A stretch of DNA of 64,000 nt from JACVRW01 sp963813495 (GTDB taxonomy: Bacteria > Actinomycetota > Thermoleophilia > Solirubrobacterales > Thermoleophilaceae): contig CAWEZC010000010.1 in the NCBI GenBank assembly GCA_963813495.1, positions 1 through 64,000 of the forward strand, written 5' to 3'. This document shows, piece by piece, positions 31,724 to 40,554 of the stretch. Position numbers and translations under genes: made by a program. The notes under the pieces are model-generated. The model was not told where the DNA came from, did no database searches, and worked only from the letters and a program-made list of their open reading frames with translations. Position 1 is the first letter of the stretch; each line of letters starts with the position of its first letter.

Positions 31724-32898
31724 CCCGGCACGCAGGGGAGCCCTCTGCCGCAAGTCTCCGTGCGGCGCTGGTCATTCAGAGCTTCCGTCCTCACGTGGGC
31801 GGCGCCGAGCTCCAGCTGGAGCGGCTCGTTCCACGGCTTGCCCACCTCGGGGTCCGCACGGAGATACTCACCCGTGCTGTCAAGGGGTGGCCGCGGACCG
31901 AGTCGATTCCCGGGTCGATCGTGCTCCGGACACCGGTCGCCGGCGAGTCGCCGGTCGCCTCGGTGGTATATGTGGCGGTGGCGCTAGGCCACCTGCTGCG
32001 GCGCCGTTCCCGAATCGACCTCGTCCATGCGCACGGAGCTCTCTCACCGGCGACGATCGCTCTGGGCGGCCGCCTGCTCGGGATCCCGATCCTCGTCACC
32101 GTGCTCGGCACCGGCGAGCACGGCGACCTCAGCCGGCTCTCCCGCAAGCCGCTGGGCCGGACCAGGGCGCAGCTGCTCTTTCGTTCGGCATGGTTCGCGG
32201 CGTTGAGCGCCGAAGCGGGCCAGGAGCTGCGGGCCCGCGGCGTGCCTCCCGGGCGAGTCCTCGCGCTTCCCAACGGCGTCGACCTCGACATCCACCTCCC
32301 CGCAACAGGCGAGGAGCGCCAGCGGCTGCGAAAGCGACTTGGGCTGCCGGCCGACCGGTTCGTTGCTTCGTTCGTAGGCCGCCTGCATCCGGTCAAGGAC
32401 GTGGACACCCTGCTCGCGGCCGCGGCGCGCGTGCCCGAACTCACGCTCGTGGTGGTCGGCGACGGTCCGGAGCGCCGGCGCCTCGAGGCCAAGGCTCAAG
32501 AATTGGGTATCGAGAGCAGGGTGATCTTTCGTGGCCTCTCGTCGGAGGTGCCCCACGTCCTGCGGGCCTCGGACGCCTTCATGCTCTCCTCGCACGGCGA
32601 GGGCATGTCCAACGCGTTGCTCGAAGCGATGGCCTGTGGCCTGCCGTGCCTAGCGAGCCGCTCGGTGGGCGGCGCTGGGGAGCTCTTGCGCGCGGGGCGC
32701 GGCATGCTGCTGGCTGACGGCGATGCCTCCGCCTGGGCCACCGCCATCCAGCGTCTGATCGACGAGCCCAGGCTGCGAACCGAGACCGGCACGGCCGCCG
32801 CAAGCTTCGTCGCGCAGGAGCTGTCGCTGGACGCGGCGGCGGACCGGCTCGCGCGGGCGTATGCACTCGTTTCCGGCGTCGAGTCGCGCCCGGCGTGA
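31705..32898 (+). CDS. Glycosyltransferase family 4
   Basis: The 397-residue GT-B enzyme begins at a GTG inside the epimerase 3' end. N-terminal domain: FRPHVGGAELQLERLVPRL and VHAHGALSP. C-terminal domain: VGRLHPVKDVDTLL, VVVGDGPERRRLE, VIFRGLSSEVPHVL, and the nucleotide-sugar EX7E-type motif in SHGEGMSNALLEAMACGLP. The start has no signal peptide. It retains the anomeric configuration of its donor by family. It is coupled to a second GT4 by a GTGA overlap. Confidence 0.9.
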   Translation: MGGASLTRHAGEPSAASLRAALVIQSFRPHVGGAELQLERLVPRLAHLGVRTEILTRAVKGWPRTESIPGSIVLRTPVAGESPVASVVYVAVALGHLLRRRSRIDLVHAHGALSPATIALGGRLLGIPILVTVLGTGEHGDLSRLSRKPLGRTRAQLLFRSAWFAALSAEAGQELRARGVPPGRVLALPNGVDLDIHLPATGEERQRLRKRLGLPADRFVASFVGRLHPVKDVDTLLAAAARVPELTLVVVGDGPERRRLEAKAQELGIESRVIFRGLSSEVPHVLRASDAFMLSSHGEGMSNALLEAMACGLPCLASRSVGGAGELLRAGRGMLLADGDASAWATAIQRLIDEPRLRTETGTAAASFVAQELSLDAAADRLARAYALVSGVESRPA

Positions 32899-34127
32899 GT
32901 ACCGGCGCTCCCATCGTCCTGTATGTGGTGTCGCGCTTTCCGGTCGTCACCGAGACCTTTGTTGTCAACGAGTGGCTCGCGCTCTCCCAGCGCTTCCGGA
33001 TGCAGCTCGCCGCGCTGCGTCGTCGCCACGAGCCGCCGGTTCATCTCGAGACCCGGCGCGTGATGCCACACGTGCTCTATCTCAGTGCGCCGCGCAGGAG
33101 GCTCGTCACAGCTCATCTCGGGTGGCTGGCCCGGCGCCCGCGCGCCTATCTCTCGGTTCTCGCTGCAGTGCTGCGCGGAGCCCTTCGGGACTCCGGTTCG
33201 GAGGGTGCGAAGGAGATCTTGGTGTTCCTCCAGACCGCGGTGCTGGCCCGGGTCGCAGCGCGCGAGGGCGTCGACCACGTCCACGCGCATTTCGCGACTC
33301 ACCCGGCGACCGCGGCCTGGATGGTGCACCGGCTCACGGGCATCCCGTTCAGCTTCACCGCTCACGCCAACGATCTCTTCTTGGCTCCTTCGCTGCTCGA
33401 TCGCAAGACGGCCGATGCGCGCTTCGTGGTCGCGATCTCGGAGTACAACAGGCAGGTGCTGCTCGACGGCTGCCCCTCTGCTCATCGGCTGGAGGTTGTC
33501 CACTGCGGTGTCGACAGCGAGCGCTACCGCTGGCGAGGTCTGGAGGGCCGGGATTCCCACCGCGTGGTGTGCGTGGCGAGCCTGACGGCCAAGAAGGGCC
33601 ACGCGCACCTCATCGACGCTCTTGCTCTGCTCGTCGGGCGACGGCCCGGGATCGTCCTCGAGCTCGTGGGCGACGGGCCAGAGCGCGGCCGGATCCTGGA
33701 GCGCGCGCGCCGTCGCGGCGTGGCCGAGCACCTACGCCTGCTCGGAGCGCGGTCCTCCGAGGACGTTCAGGCGACGCTGGCGGGCGCCCGGGCGTTCGCA
33801 CTTCCCTCGGTGCGGTTGCCCAGCGGCAGGATGGAGGGAATCCCCGTCGCCCTCATGGAGGCGATGGCCAGCGGCGTTCCCGTCGTGGCCAGCCGTCTCT
33901 CAGGCATTCCCGAGCTGGTCCGGGACGAAGAGACGGGGCTTCTCGTCGAACCGGGAGATCCGCAAGCGCTCGCGGCGGCGCTGGCGCGTCTGCTCGACGA
34001 CGACAGGCTCGCGGCCGAGCTGGCGCTTAGAGCGCGCGAGCTCGTGGAACGGTCGTTCAGCCTCACGCGCGAGGCGCAGAAGCTCGGCGACCTCTTCGGC
34101 GATTCGATCAGCGAGCGGAAGGCTTAA
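32895..34127 (+). CDS. Glycosyltransferase family 4, colanic-acid type
   Basis: The 410-residue product has VSRFPVVTETFVVNEWLAL at its N-terminus, VHAHFATHPATAAWMVHRL and FSFTAHANDLF, and a C-terminal domain with VASLTAKKGHAHLIDAL, LELVGDGPERGRIL and EGIPVALMEAMASGVPVV. This set is typical of WcaL/AmsK-like transferases in exopolysaccharide clusters. Its GTG overlaps the previous stop (GTGA). It is the last gene of the plus arm and converges on the fusion gene 25 bases away. Confidence 0.9.
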   Translation: MSTGAPIVLYVVSRFPVVTETFVVNEWLALSQRFRMQLAALRRRHEPPVHLETRRVMPHVLYLSAPRRRLVTAHLGWLARRPRAYLSVLAAVLRGALRDSGSEGAKEILVFLQTAVLARVAAREGVDHVHAHFATHPATAAWMVHRLTGIPFSFTAHANDLFLAPSLLDRKTADARFVVAISEYNRQVLLDGCPSAHRLEVVHCGVDSERYRWRGLEGRDSHRVVCVASLTAKKGHAHLIDALALLVGRRPGIVLELVGDGPERGRILERARRRGVAEHLRLLGARSSEDVQATLAGARAFALPSVRLPSGRMEGIPVALMEAMASGVPVVASRLSGIPELVRDEETGLLVEPGDPQALAAALARLLDDDRLAAELALRARELVERSFSLTREAQKLGDLFGDSISERKA

Positions 34128-34152
34128 TGCTCGCCGCCTCCAGGATGGTTGG

Positions 34153-36108
34153 CTACTTGACGGCTGCGATGCGGTTGCCCATAGCGTTCGCTCCCAGGCG
34201 CGTCCGGACCAGACGCCGTCCCAGCGAGCCGGTGGCCCTCGCCGAGGCTTCGAGCCCCGTTGCCGCCAGCACCGGAGCCGTGACGGTTCGTCCGTGGACC
34301 GTGAGGAACGTGCACACCCTCGAAAAGCCGGCCTCCCGCATCAGGGTGGCAAGCTCCTGATTCGTGTACTCCTTGAGGTGGAACCCGGTAGCCACCGGGT
34401 CGAAGTTCCTCGAGATGTCGTGTGGACCCGACATGCGGTTGGGGGTGATGCACAGGTACACACCGCTCGATGCAAGGGCACGGTGGATGTTGGCTAGCTG
34501 TTCCGCGGCGTCGTCGGGATGTAGGTGCTCCATCAGCTGGTCGCTGAAGGCGACGTGCACTGTGGCGGTCGGAACGGGGATGCTGCGGCCGTCGGTGATG
34601 ACCAATTCCATGTTCGCTCGCTGTGCCGCCGCGGCAGTGATCTCCTCCGATACCTCGAGCGCATACACCTTGCCGGCGCGGGCTGCCACGCGGGACGCGA
34701 GCGTGCAGTCTCCGGCTCCGATCTCCAGGTACGTTCCGTCCTTGGGCAGAAACCGTTTGATCGTGTTGAGGTGCTTCTCGATTCGGGTCGACCGGATGTC
34801 GGGATCGGCCTTCCAGCCGAGCTGCGGGTGGTCCGGCACGCTTCGGAAGAGCTCGTCGTAGACCTCGGAGTAGAGGCGCCCGCGCTCCTCGGGGGTCGCG
34901 CGCCGCAGTCGATCGGCGAGGCGCCGCTCGACCTCGTAGTGGTGACGCAGCTGCTCCGGCGTACGGGCAGACTGCACGCCACGACAGCGCTCGGCGGCCC
35001 GACCTGAATGCGCGTTGGAGCTGCTCGAGCCGCCGCTCGCTTCGGGAGTCCTCACCTTGGTCCCGGATCGGCGGCGCTCGCGCGCTCGATGGCGGGCTGC
35101 CAGCAGCACTCCCGCCGGGCCACGCGGCACGAGCCACGTGCGGTCCCAGCGGTCGCGCGCGCCGAACCGGTACTTGTACGGCTCGGTACCGCGCAGGAAA
35201 TCGAACGTCTGCGCGCCGTGGTCGGCGGCGAACTCGAGCGCGTGCAGGATCAGCACGTTGCCCAGGGCGTGGCGCGCGTAACTACGATCCCAGCCCGATT
35301 GATAAGCGGCGAACGTGTCTCGCCACCAGAACCCATACAGGACGCCCGCGATCGCCTCCCCACGGCGTGCCACGACGGCGGCCGGCCCTCTACCAGGGCC
35401 TGCGGCCCTGACAAGTTCACCATGTAGGGGGAGCTGATGGATCCCGAAGGATCCGCCGCCACGATCCGCCCGGCCCCGGGCGTGCAGGTCGAACAGGGCA
35501 ACCAGGAGCGGCTCGTCGACCCGTCCAGGCGACACCCATTCGAAGCGCATCCCCTCGTGCTCCAGACGCCGCGTGAACCGTCGTAGCTGGCGGACGAACG
35601 TGCCCGATGGCCCACCCGCTCCGGGCACAATCGGCAGCGCGACGCGTGGACACGCGGTGGCCTCCACTACCCGCGCGCCGGATGGCAGGACCAGCGAGCA
35701 GTCGGGGTCCGCGCTGCGCACAAGCAGCGCTGAGCCGGCGATGGCGTCCGAGAGCCAGGCAGCCACCGCTTCACTGCAGTCGCCCGACACCAGCCAGCCA
35801 CAATGGTCGGCCGCGCCCGCCCCGCTGCCGGCATTGGCACGAACCGGGACCACGACCGGAAGCCGCCGATGCAGACGCTCGCGACTGTGGCTCAGCGCCA
35901 CAACCGCCTCTAGGCGGCCGGACGGCGCGCGCCACGCCGCCACCTGGGTGGCGGGTCGGGCAGCGATGGTCTCCCACCACCCCAGGACCCAGTCGGGCGT
36001 CTGGAAGTACGAACTGCCCTCATGGCGCGCCGTCAGCTCGAGCCAGTCACGACCGAGAGCCTCGAGGCTCGCGAGGTCCTTCAGGTCCACGACCTCGGGA
36101 CCACTCAT
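34153..36108 (-). CDS. Fusion of a BioF2/FemAB-like acyltransferase and a SAM methyltransferase
   Basis: The 651-residue product joins two full domains. Residues about 1-340 resemble the CelD/BcsL or GNAT_6 (BioF2-like) acyltransferases: YFQTPDWVLGWWETIA, FVRQLRRFTRRLEHEGM, SYARHALGNVLILHALEFA and FDFLRGTEPYKYRFG. A Ser/Arg-rich linker (about 345-390) leads to a class I methyltransferase (about 395-651) with YLEIGAGDCTLASRVA as motif I, DGRSIPVPTATVHVAFSDQL and TPNRMSGPHDISRNFDP. These are normally separate proteins. It is the last gene of the minus arm, 16 bases after the JmjC-like gene, and probably decorates the glycan or its lipid carrier. Confidence 0.85.
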   Translation of the reverse strand: MSGPEVVDLKDLASLEALGRDWLELTARHEGSSYFQTPDWVLGWWETIAARPATQVAAWRAPSGRLEAVVALSHSRERLHRRLPVVVPVRANAGSGAGAADHCGWLVSGDCSEAVAAWLSDAIAGSALLVRSADPDCSLVLPSGARVVEATACPRVALPIVPGAGGPSGTFVRQLRRFTRRLEHEGMRFEWVSPGRVDEPLLVALFDLHARGRADRGGGSFGIHQLPLHGELVRAAGPGRGPAAVVARRGEAIAGVLYGFWWRDTFAAYQSGWDRSYARHALGNVLILHALEFAADHGAQTFDFLRGTEPYKYRFGARDRWDRTWLVPRGPAGVLLAARHRARERRRSGTKVRTPEASGGSSSSNAHSGRAAERCRGVQSARTPEQLRHHYEVERRLADRLRRATPEERGRLYSEVYDELFRSVPDHPQLGWKADPDIRSTRIEKHLNTIKRFLPKDGTYLEIGAGDCTLASRVAARAGKVYALEVSEEITAAAAQRANMELVITDGRSIPVPTATVHVAFSDQLMEHLHPDDAAEQLANIHRALASSGVYLCITPNRMSGPHDISRNFDPVATGFHLKEYTNQELATLMREAGFSRVCTFLTVHGRTVTAPVLAATGLEASARATGSLGRRLVRTRLGANAMGNRIAAVK

Positions 36109-36124
36109 CAGGCCTGCCCCAAGG

Positions 36125-36970
36125 CTAAGCCGGCAGCTTGCGGCGCGCGTCCCGCAGCTTCCCCCAGAACTCGAAGCTGGTCGCCTTGACGCGGTCGACA
36201 GGCTCGGACTCGCCCGGGCCCCGAGGCGAGAGGTTCAGCTTGCGCAGCCGGCGGTTGATCCGGTTGACGGACTCTGCCCGCTCGCTGAACTCCGTATAGA
36301 ACGGGATCGAGAAGGACACCGAGATGCCGGCCTCGGTGGTGACCCAGTGGGGCACGAACGACGGCAGGTAGACCCCTACGCCGGGATCGAGCCGGAAGTC
36401 CTCGGCTACCTGCTCCATTGCCGCAAAGTCGCATTCCTCGGCGTCGTAGTACCGATCGAGCTCGCGCTGGCGGATCGAGTCGTCGTCGAAGGCGGCAACG
36501 CTGACGTGCTTGACGCCCCGGACCTGGAGCAGGAAGCTGTGCTCGGGGTCGAAGTGCATCGGCGTGTTGGCGGCGGGTGCGGTGATAAAGAGGTAGCCCG
36601 TGCGGCGCCGCATGCCCCCCTCACGATCCCGGAGGATCTCCTCGACCTCATCGAGGCACTCGTTGATCAGCTCGGAGTACTGGCGATCCTGCTGGATGTC
36701 GCGCAGGGAGATCCTGGACCCGTTGCGCTCGACGTCCCGGATGGTCGCTGACGGCGGCCCGTCGCCCACATCGACATAGCCTTCCCGATTGACCAGAGGC
36801 AGGTTGCCGCGCTCCCTCCGCACAGAGTCGGGCGGCAACCGATCGGCGAGCTCCGCCATCGCGTCGAGGCTGAAGAGGGGATGATCGACCAGCGCATGAC
36901 CGACTGCGATCGAGCGGCGCGCGAACGCGCTGCTGAACCCAGAAACGTCGATATCGAGCAGCTGGCTCAT
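36125..36970 (-). CDS. JmjC/cupin-like 2-oxoglutarate iron oxygenase
   Basis: The ATG at 36970 has AAGGAG eight bases upstream, better than the longer start at 37015. The 281-residue product has a double-stranded beta-helix with a clear metal triad: His139 and Asp141 in TPMHFDPEHSF and His208 in YLPSFVPHWV. Lys154 (RGVKHV) could bind 2-oxoglutarate. This matches the cupin_8/JmjC-like hydroxylases, which act on proteins, lipids or small molecules. Its place in a glycan operon suggests hydroxylation of a sugar, acyl group or polymer. Substrate is unknown. Confidence 0.8.
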   Translation of the reverse strand: MSQLLDIDVSGFSSAFARRSIAVGHALVDHPLFSLDAMAELADRLPPDSVRRERGNLPLVNREGYVDVGDGPPSATIRDVERNGSRISLRDIQQDRQYSELINECLDEVEEILRDREGGMRRRTGYLFITAPAANTPMHFDPEHSFLLQVRGVKHVSVAAFDDDSIRQRELDRYYDAEECDFAAMEQVAEDFRLDPGVGVYLPSFVPHWVTTEAGISVSFSIPFYTEFSERAESVNRINRRLRKLNLSPRGPGESEPVDRVKATSFEFWGKLRDARRKLPA

Positions 36971-37025
36971 GCCAGGGTCTCCTTTGTCCGCGAACAACCC
37001 CAAACATACCGGCAACCGGGCTCTT

Positions 37026-38108
37026 TTATCCGTGTGCCCCGTAATCGCGGAAGCGCGCCGGATGAAAGCCCGAGCACCCGATCGAATCGAAGTCGGGATC
37101 CCTTGAGCGGAGGTTTCCGCCCCCGTCTAACAGGCTGCCGGGAACGCCAGTCCGGCTGATGAAAGCCGGGGCGCCGTGGCCGATGTTCTGGCGGGCGACG
37201 TTATCGCTGCCGCGCAGCTCGAAGCCCGTGATGTTCGACTCACGGGCCCTCACGAGGATATTGCGCTCGATGCGTACGCGCGAAGTGTCACGCGAGAGGC
37301 TGACGTTCTGGGAGCTGTTGTAGATCGTGTTGAGGCGGACCTCGACATTGATCGCGCCGCCTGTGGTGCCGCCCGGTCCGAGCTTGATGCCGCGGCCGTT
37401 CTCGGCGTTGAAGAGGATGTTGCGCGAGATGACCCCGTGCGGGCTTGGGCTGGCGGTCATGTCCGCCACGTAGACGTTGTGGTCCTGGTTCACTCCATTG
37501 GTGGGGAACGTGTCGTGGATGCAGTTGCGTCTGACCGTCCAGCGGCCGAGGTTGTTGCGGGGACCGTCGTCGATTTGAAGGCCCGAGGTCGAGTGCGCCC
37601 CCCAGATCTCCGAGCGCGTGAGCCTCCATCCCGTACCGCCGAAGATGCGCACGAGCGTCTCATTGGGGTTGTCGGGGGCCCACTCCACGTCGAGGCCACG
37701 GATCGTCCAATAGCTGGGACTGCCAATCCAGAGCTGGCCGCGCACAACCGGTTGCTCGCCGGGAAAGTTCGTCACGAGCACCCGGGCGCCTCGGCGGCCC
37801 CCCGCGACCGTGACCTTGACGCGTTCCCGATACGTCCCGCCGCGTACGTACAGGCGCTGGCCGTATCGCAACCGCTTGAGTGCACGGGCAAGCGTTCTGA
37901 ACGGCCGCCCACGGCTGCCCCGTGCGGCGTCCGAGCCGCTGGGTGCCACATAAAAGGTGCGGCGTATGCTCGAAGGAGGCTCGGGCGTCCTCGCGGCCCG
38001 CGGACCGCTGTCGGGGCTGTCGTTGCATGCCGTCAGGACGAGTGCGGCGACGAGGAGCGACAGCCCCGCGGTCGTCGCAGTGGCGTGGTTCAGCGGTGAA
38101 CTGGCCAT
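37026..38108 (-). CDS. Beta-helix lipoprotein of the glycan operon (DUF1565-like)
   Basis: From the ATG at 38108 (another at 38144 is possible) the product is 360 residues. It has a lipobox (VLTAC), then the DUF1565-type start FYVAPSGSDAARGSRGRPF with TLARALKRL, and a right-handed beta-helix: YWTIRGLDVEW, GWRLTRSEIWGAHS, WTVRRNCIHDTFPTNG, NVEVRLNTIYNSSQN. Such proteins are often polysaccharide lyases or C5-epimerases. The DHNVY and NENGRGIKLG-like turns could hold a metal or sugar site, but no catalytic residues are certain. It likely sits on the membrane surface and trims or binds the polymer. Confidence 0.75.
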   Translation of the reverse strand: MASSPLNHATATTAGLSLLVAALVLTACNDSPDSGPRAARTPEPPSSIRRTFYVAPSGSDAARGSRGRPFRTLARALKRLRYGQRLYVRGGTYRERVKVTVAGGRRGARVLVTNFPGEQPVVRGQLWIGSPSYWTIRGLDVEWAPDNPNETLVRIFGGTGWRLTRSEIWGAHSTSGLQIDDGPRNNLGRWTVRRNCIHDTFPTNGVNQDHNVYVADMTASPSPHGVISRNILFNAENGRGIKLGPGGTTGGAINVEVRLNTIYNSSQNVSLSRDTSRVRIERNILVRARESNITGFELRGSDNVARQNIGHGAPAFISRTGVPGSLLDGGGNLRSRDPDFDSIGCSGFHPARFRDYGAHG

Positions 38109-39070
38109 CGCCCGAATCCTGCTGGGCACGGATTGAGTGCCCATCTGAGGGCGTGATATCGCCCGCGTGCGGCCGTTGACCTCATCCTGTCTTGCGACCT
38201 GACGAGTTGCCAGGATCCCTTGATCGTGTCGTGCCAGTAGAGCTCCAGGTCAACTCGCGAGGCGAGCCACCGGAACACGGTTCGACGCTCCTCGCGCCGG
38301 CGGCCGTCGTCGACGAGAATCGAGGCGTTGGGGCGCAGGCGATCGCCAAACACGCCAAGCGCGGGCCAGCGCGCCCAAGGCCTGTCGGCCGGTGGACCAT
38401 CGACCACGAGCAGGTCGATTGCCTCAGGCAGCTCGCCGAGACATTCGAGGTCGTACCAATCCACGACCTCTCCACCGAACACCTGCGACTTGAGCGGCGC
38501 GCAGATCATCTTGCAGACGTCCGATAGCCCAGCGGCGTCGATCTGCCGCTGGGTGGACTCGGCGAACCGGGAGTCGTGCTCGAGGCTGAACAGCCGGCCG
38601 CGGCCGTTGCGCCTGAGGAAACCGCCGATGAGGAGCGTCGTGGTGCCGGATCCGCATTCCACCACCGTCTCCGGGACGCGCATGAGCTGGTCGGCAATCA
38701 GGCGGCCGAAGTCTGGCTCGATCGCCCATGTACCGAGTGGTGGGGAGCGGTCGCCGAGCCATCCGGCGAGGGCTGACGCATCAGCGCTGTTCCGCACCTC
38801 GCAGAGCGACTCGTGTCGAGCCCCCAGCAGCTCGCGCCGGGCCGTCCCGGCGATCAGGCCGAGCCCGGCCGCCCGCCGCAACGGGGTGCCGGAAGCCCGG
38901 GCCGCTGCGAGCACACCGGCGGAGGTGGCGACGCCCCGGAGCTCCGGCCATCCTCGGGCATCGACCTGGAGCATGACGAACCGGTTTCGCCACCGTCGGC
39001 CTGTGCCTCGGGAGTCCACGCTCGGCTGATCAATAGCATCTGCATGCCCGCCGGTGCCCACACCCATCAC
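38090..39070 (-). CDS. Class I SAM-dependent methyltransferase
   Basis: The GTG at 39070 overlaps the flippase stop as GTGA; an internal ATG at 38974 (MLQVDARGW) is an alternative. The 326-residue product contains ETVVECGSGTTTLLIGGFL (motif I), RLFSLEHDSRFAE (acidic ribose-binding end of strand 2) and AIDLLVVDGPP (post-I region). The pattern matches Methyltransf_24-type enzymes seen in surface-polysaccharide clusters. It probably O-methylates a sugar. Its 3' end overlaps the start of the beta-helix lipoprotein. Confidence 0.8.
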   Translation of the reverse strand: MMGVGTGGHADAIDQPSVDSRGTGRRWRNRFVMLQVDARGWPELRGVATSAGVLAAARASGTPLRRAAGLGLIAGTARRELLGARHESLCEVRNSADASALAGWLGDRSPPLGTWAIEPDFGRLIADQLMRVPETVVECGSGTTTLLIGGFLRRNGRGRLFSLEHDSRFAESTQRQIDAAGLSDVCKMICAPLKSQVFGGEVVDWYDLECLGELPEAIDLLVVDGPPADRPWARWPALGVFGDRLRPNASILVDDGRRREERRTVFRWLASRVDLELYWHDTIKGSWQLVRSQDRMRSTAARGRYHALRWALNPCPAGFGRWPVHR

Positions 39071-40554
39071 GCCCTGCGGGCTTCAGTTGGGCCCGCCGTC
39101 ATACGGCGCCGCAGATCCAGCAGCGGACGGACCAGCATCTCGAACCCGTCGGGCACCACCGTGCGCAGCAGTGCCAGGTAAAGCGTCGCGCCGAGCGGAA
39201 TCCCCAGAGCGAGCGCGGCAGTGGGCGGCAGGGCAATCGTCACCGCGTACAGCACCACAGCCATCACCACCGACAGACCGAACGCCGGAGCGGCCGCCGC
39301 GAAGGTCGCGTACCACGGGAGGCCGAGGACCCGGCCGATCACCACGCCGAGCAGGGCGAGGGAGACGGTCTTCTCGGCCACCTGCGACGCGGCCACCGCC
39401 GTGATGCCGTAGGGGGCAGCGAACCAGACGGCCGGGAAGAGGATCGCGATCTGCATGACACCAGTTGCCGTGAGGAGCCACGAGCGGCCGAGCGCCTTGA
39501 ACACAGCCCCGGGCATGCTCGCCAGCGACCCCAGGCCTGCCCAGATCGCCACAAGGGCCATCGGGTCGGCCGCCGAGCGCCACTTCTCCCCGTACAGCGT
39601 GAGCACGAGAGGAAGCGCGAGCGCCGCTATACCGAAAGCAGCCGGCCAGGCCACCATGGCGCCCAACCGGATCGTCTGCAGGTATCCGTGCCGCAGGTCG
39701 TCGTCCACGTCGGTCACCGGCTCATCATGCAGGCGGGCATAGAACGGGAACAGCACGTCGCCAGCTATTCGGAAGCCGGTGAGGATCACGAGCTCGGGCA
39801 GCCGGAAGGCCAGGTAGTACACGCCCAGGGCGGCCGCGCCCAGCTTGCTGCCGACCACCAGGTAGTCGAAGTTCGCGGCCGCCGCGCCGAGCATGCCAAC
39901 CGCGACGATGCCCAGGCCAAAGCGCAGCATCGAGGGCAGGTGGCTTCGCGATATAACCAGCTGCGGGCGGAACGAGTGGACGAGCCACAGGCCGATCGAC
40001 TGCACCAGCGTGCCGGCCACGTGGCCGATGACGAGGCTCCAGGCACCTGCGCCGGCCAGCGCGAGCACGATGCTGACGACGCCCTTCGTCAGCCCGGCGG
40101 CGAGCTTGGGGCCGAACAGGGTCTGAAACTGCAGAGAGCGCCGGAGCCGATACTCGTGTGCCTTGCCGAGCGCGGAGAACGGGAACTGCAGCGCAAGTAC
40201 GCGGAGGAGCGGAACGACCTCCTCGCCGGGGCCGATGCTCGCCAGCAACGGGGCGGCGAACCACGTGGCCGCAAAGAGCGCGGTCGAACCGAGCATTCCC
40301 ATCCAGAAGGCGGTTGAAGAGACGCGCTGATCCAGAGCGTCGGAGCGGTAGACCAGCGCCGCGCCGAGGCCGAGGTCGCCGATGTACTCGAGCGAATACA
40401 TGACTGCGAGCGCGAACGCGACCAAGCCGAACTCGCTCGGTACGAGCAGGCGCGCGAGCACCAGCGTGGCGACGAAGACGAGCAGCTTGCCGCCGGCGTC
40501 GCCGGCACCCGCCCACAGAAAACCCCTGAAGGCCCGGCGGCTGAGGTCACGCAT
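39067..40554 (-). CDS. Oligosaccharide flippase, Wzx/PST family
   Basis: The 495-residue product has about 12-14 transmembrane helices. The N-terminal motif LSRRAFRGFLWAGAGDAGGK with a cytoplasmic basic stretch, LVPSEFGLVAFALAVMY, LRRSLQFQTLFGP and GLGIVAVGMLGAAAANFDYLVV (a turn after helix 6) are typical of the Wzx/polysaccharide transporter superfamily in MOP. It would move undecaprenyl-linked repeat units across the membrane. It overlaps the GT2 gene by eight bases and the methyltransferase by four. Confidence 0.9.
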   Translation of the reverse strand: MRDLSRRAFRGFLWAGAGDAGGKLLVFVATLVLARLLVPSEFGLVAFALAVMYSLEYIGDLGLGAALVYRSDALDQRVSSTAFWMGMLGSTALFAATWFAAPLLASIGPGEEVVPLLRVLALQFPFSALGKAHEYRLRRSLQFQTLFGPKLAAGLTKGVVSIVLALAGAGAWSLVIGHVAGTLVQSIGLWLVHSFRPQLVISRSHLPSMLRFGLGIVAVGMLGAAAANFDYLVVGSKLGAAALGVYYLAFRLPELVILTGFRIAGDVLFPFYARLHDEPVTDVDDDLRHGYLQTIRLGAMVAWPAAFGIAALALPLVLTLYGEKWRSAADPMALVAIWAGLGSLASMPGAVFKALGRSWLLTATGVMQIAILFPAVWFAAPYGITAVAASQVAEKTVSLALLGVVIGRVLGLPWYATFAAAAPAFGLSVVMAVVLYAVTIALPPTAALALGIPLGATLYLALLRTVVPDGFEMLVRPLLDLRRRMTAGPTEARRA

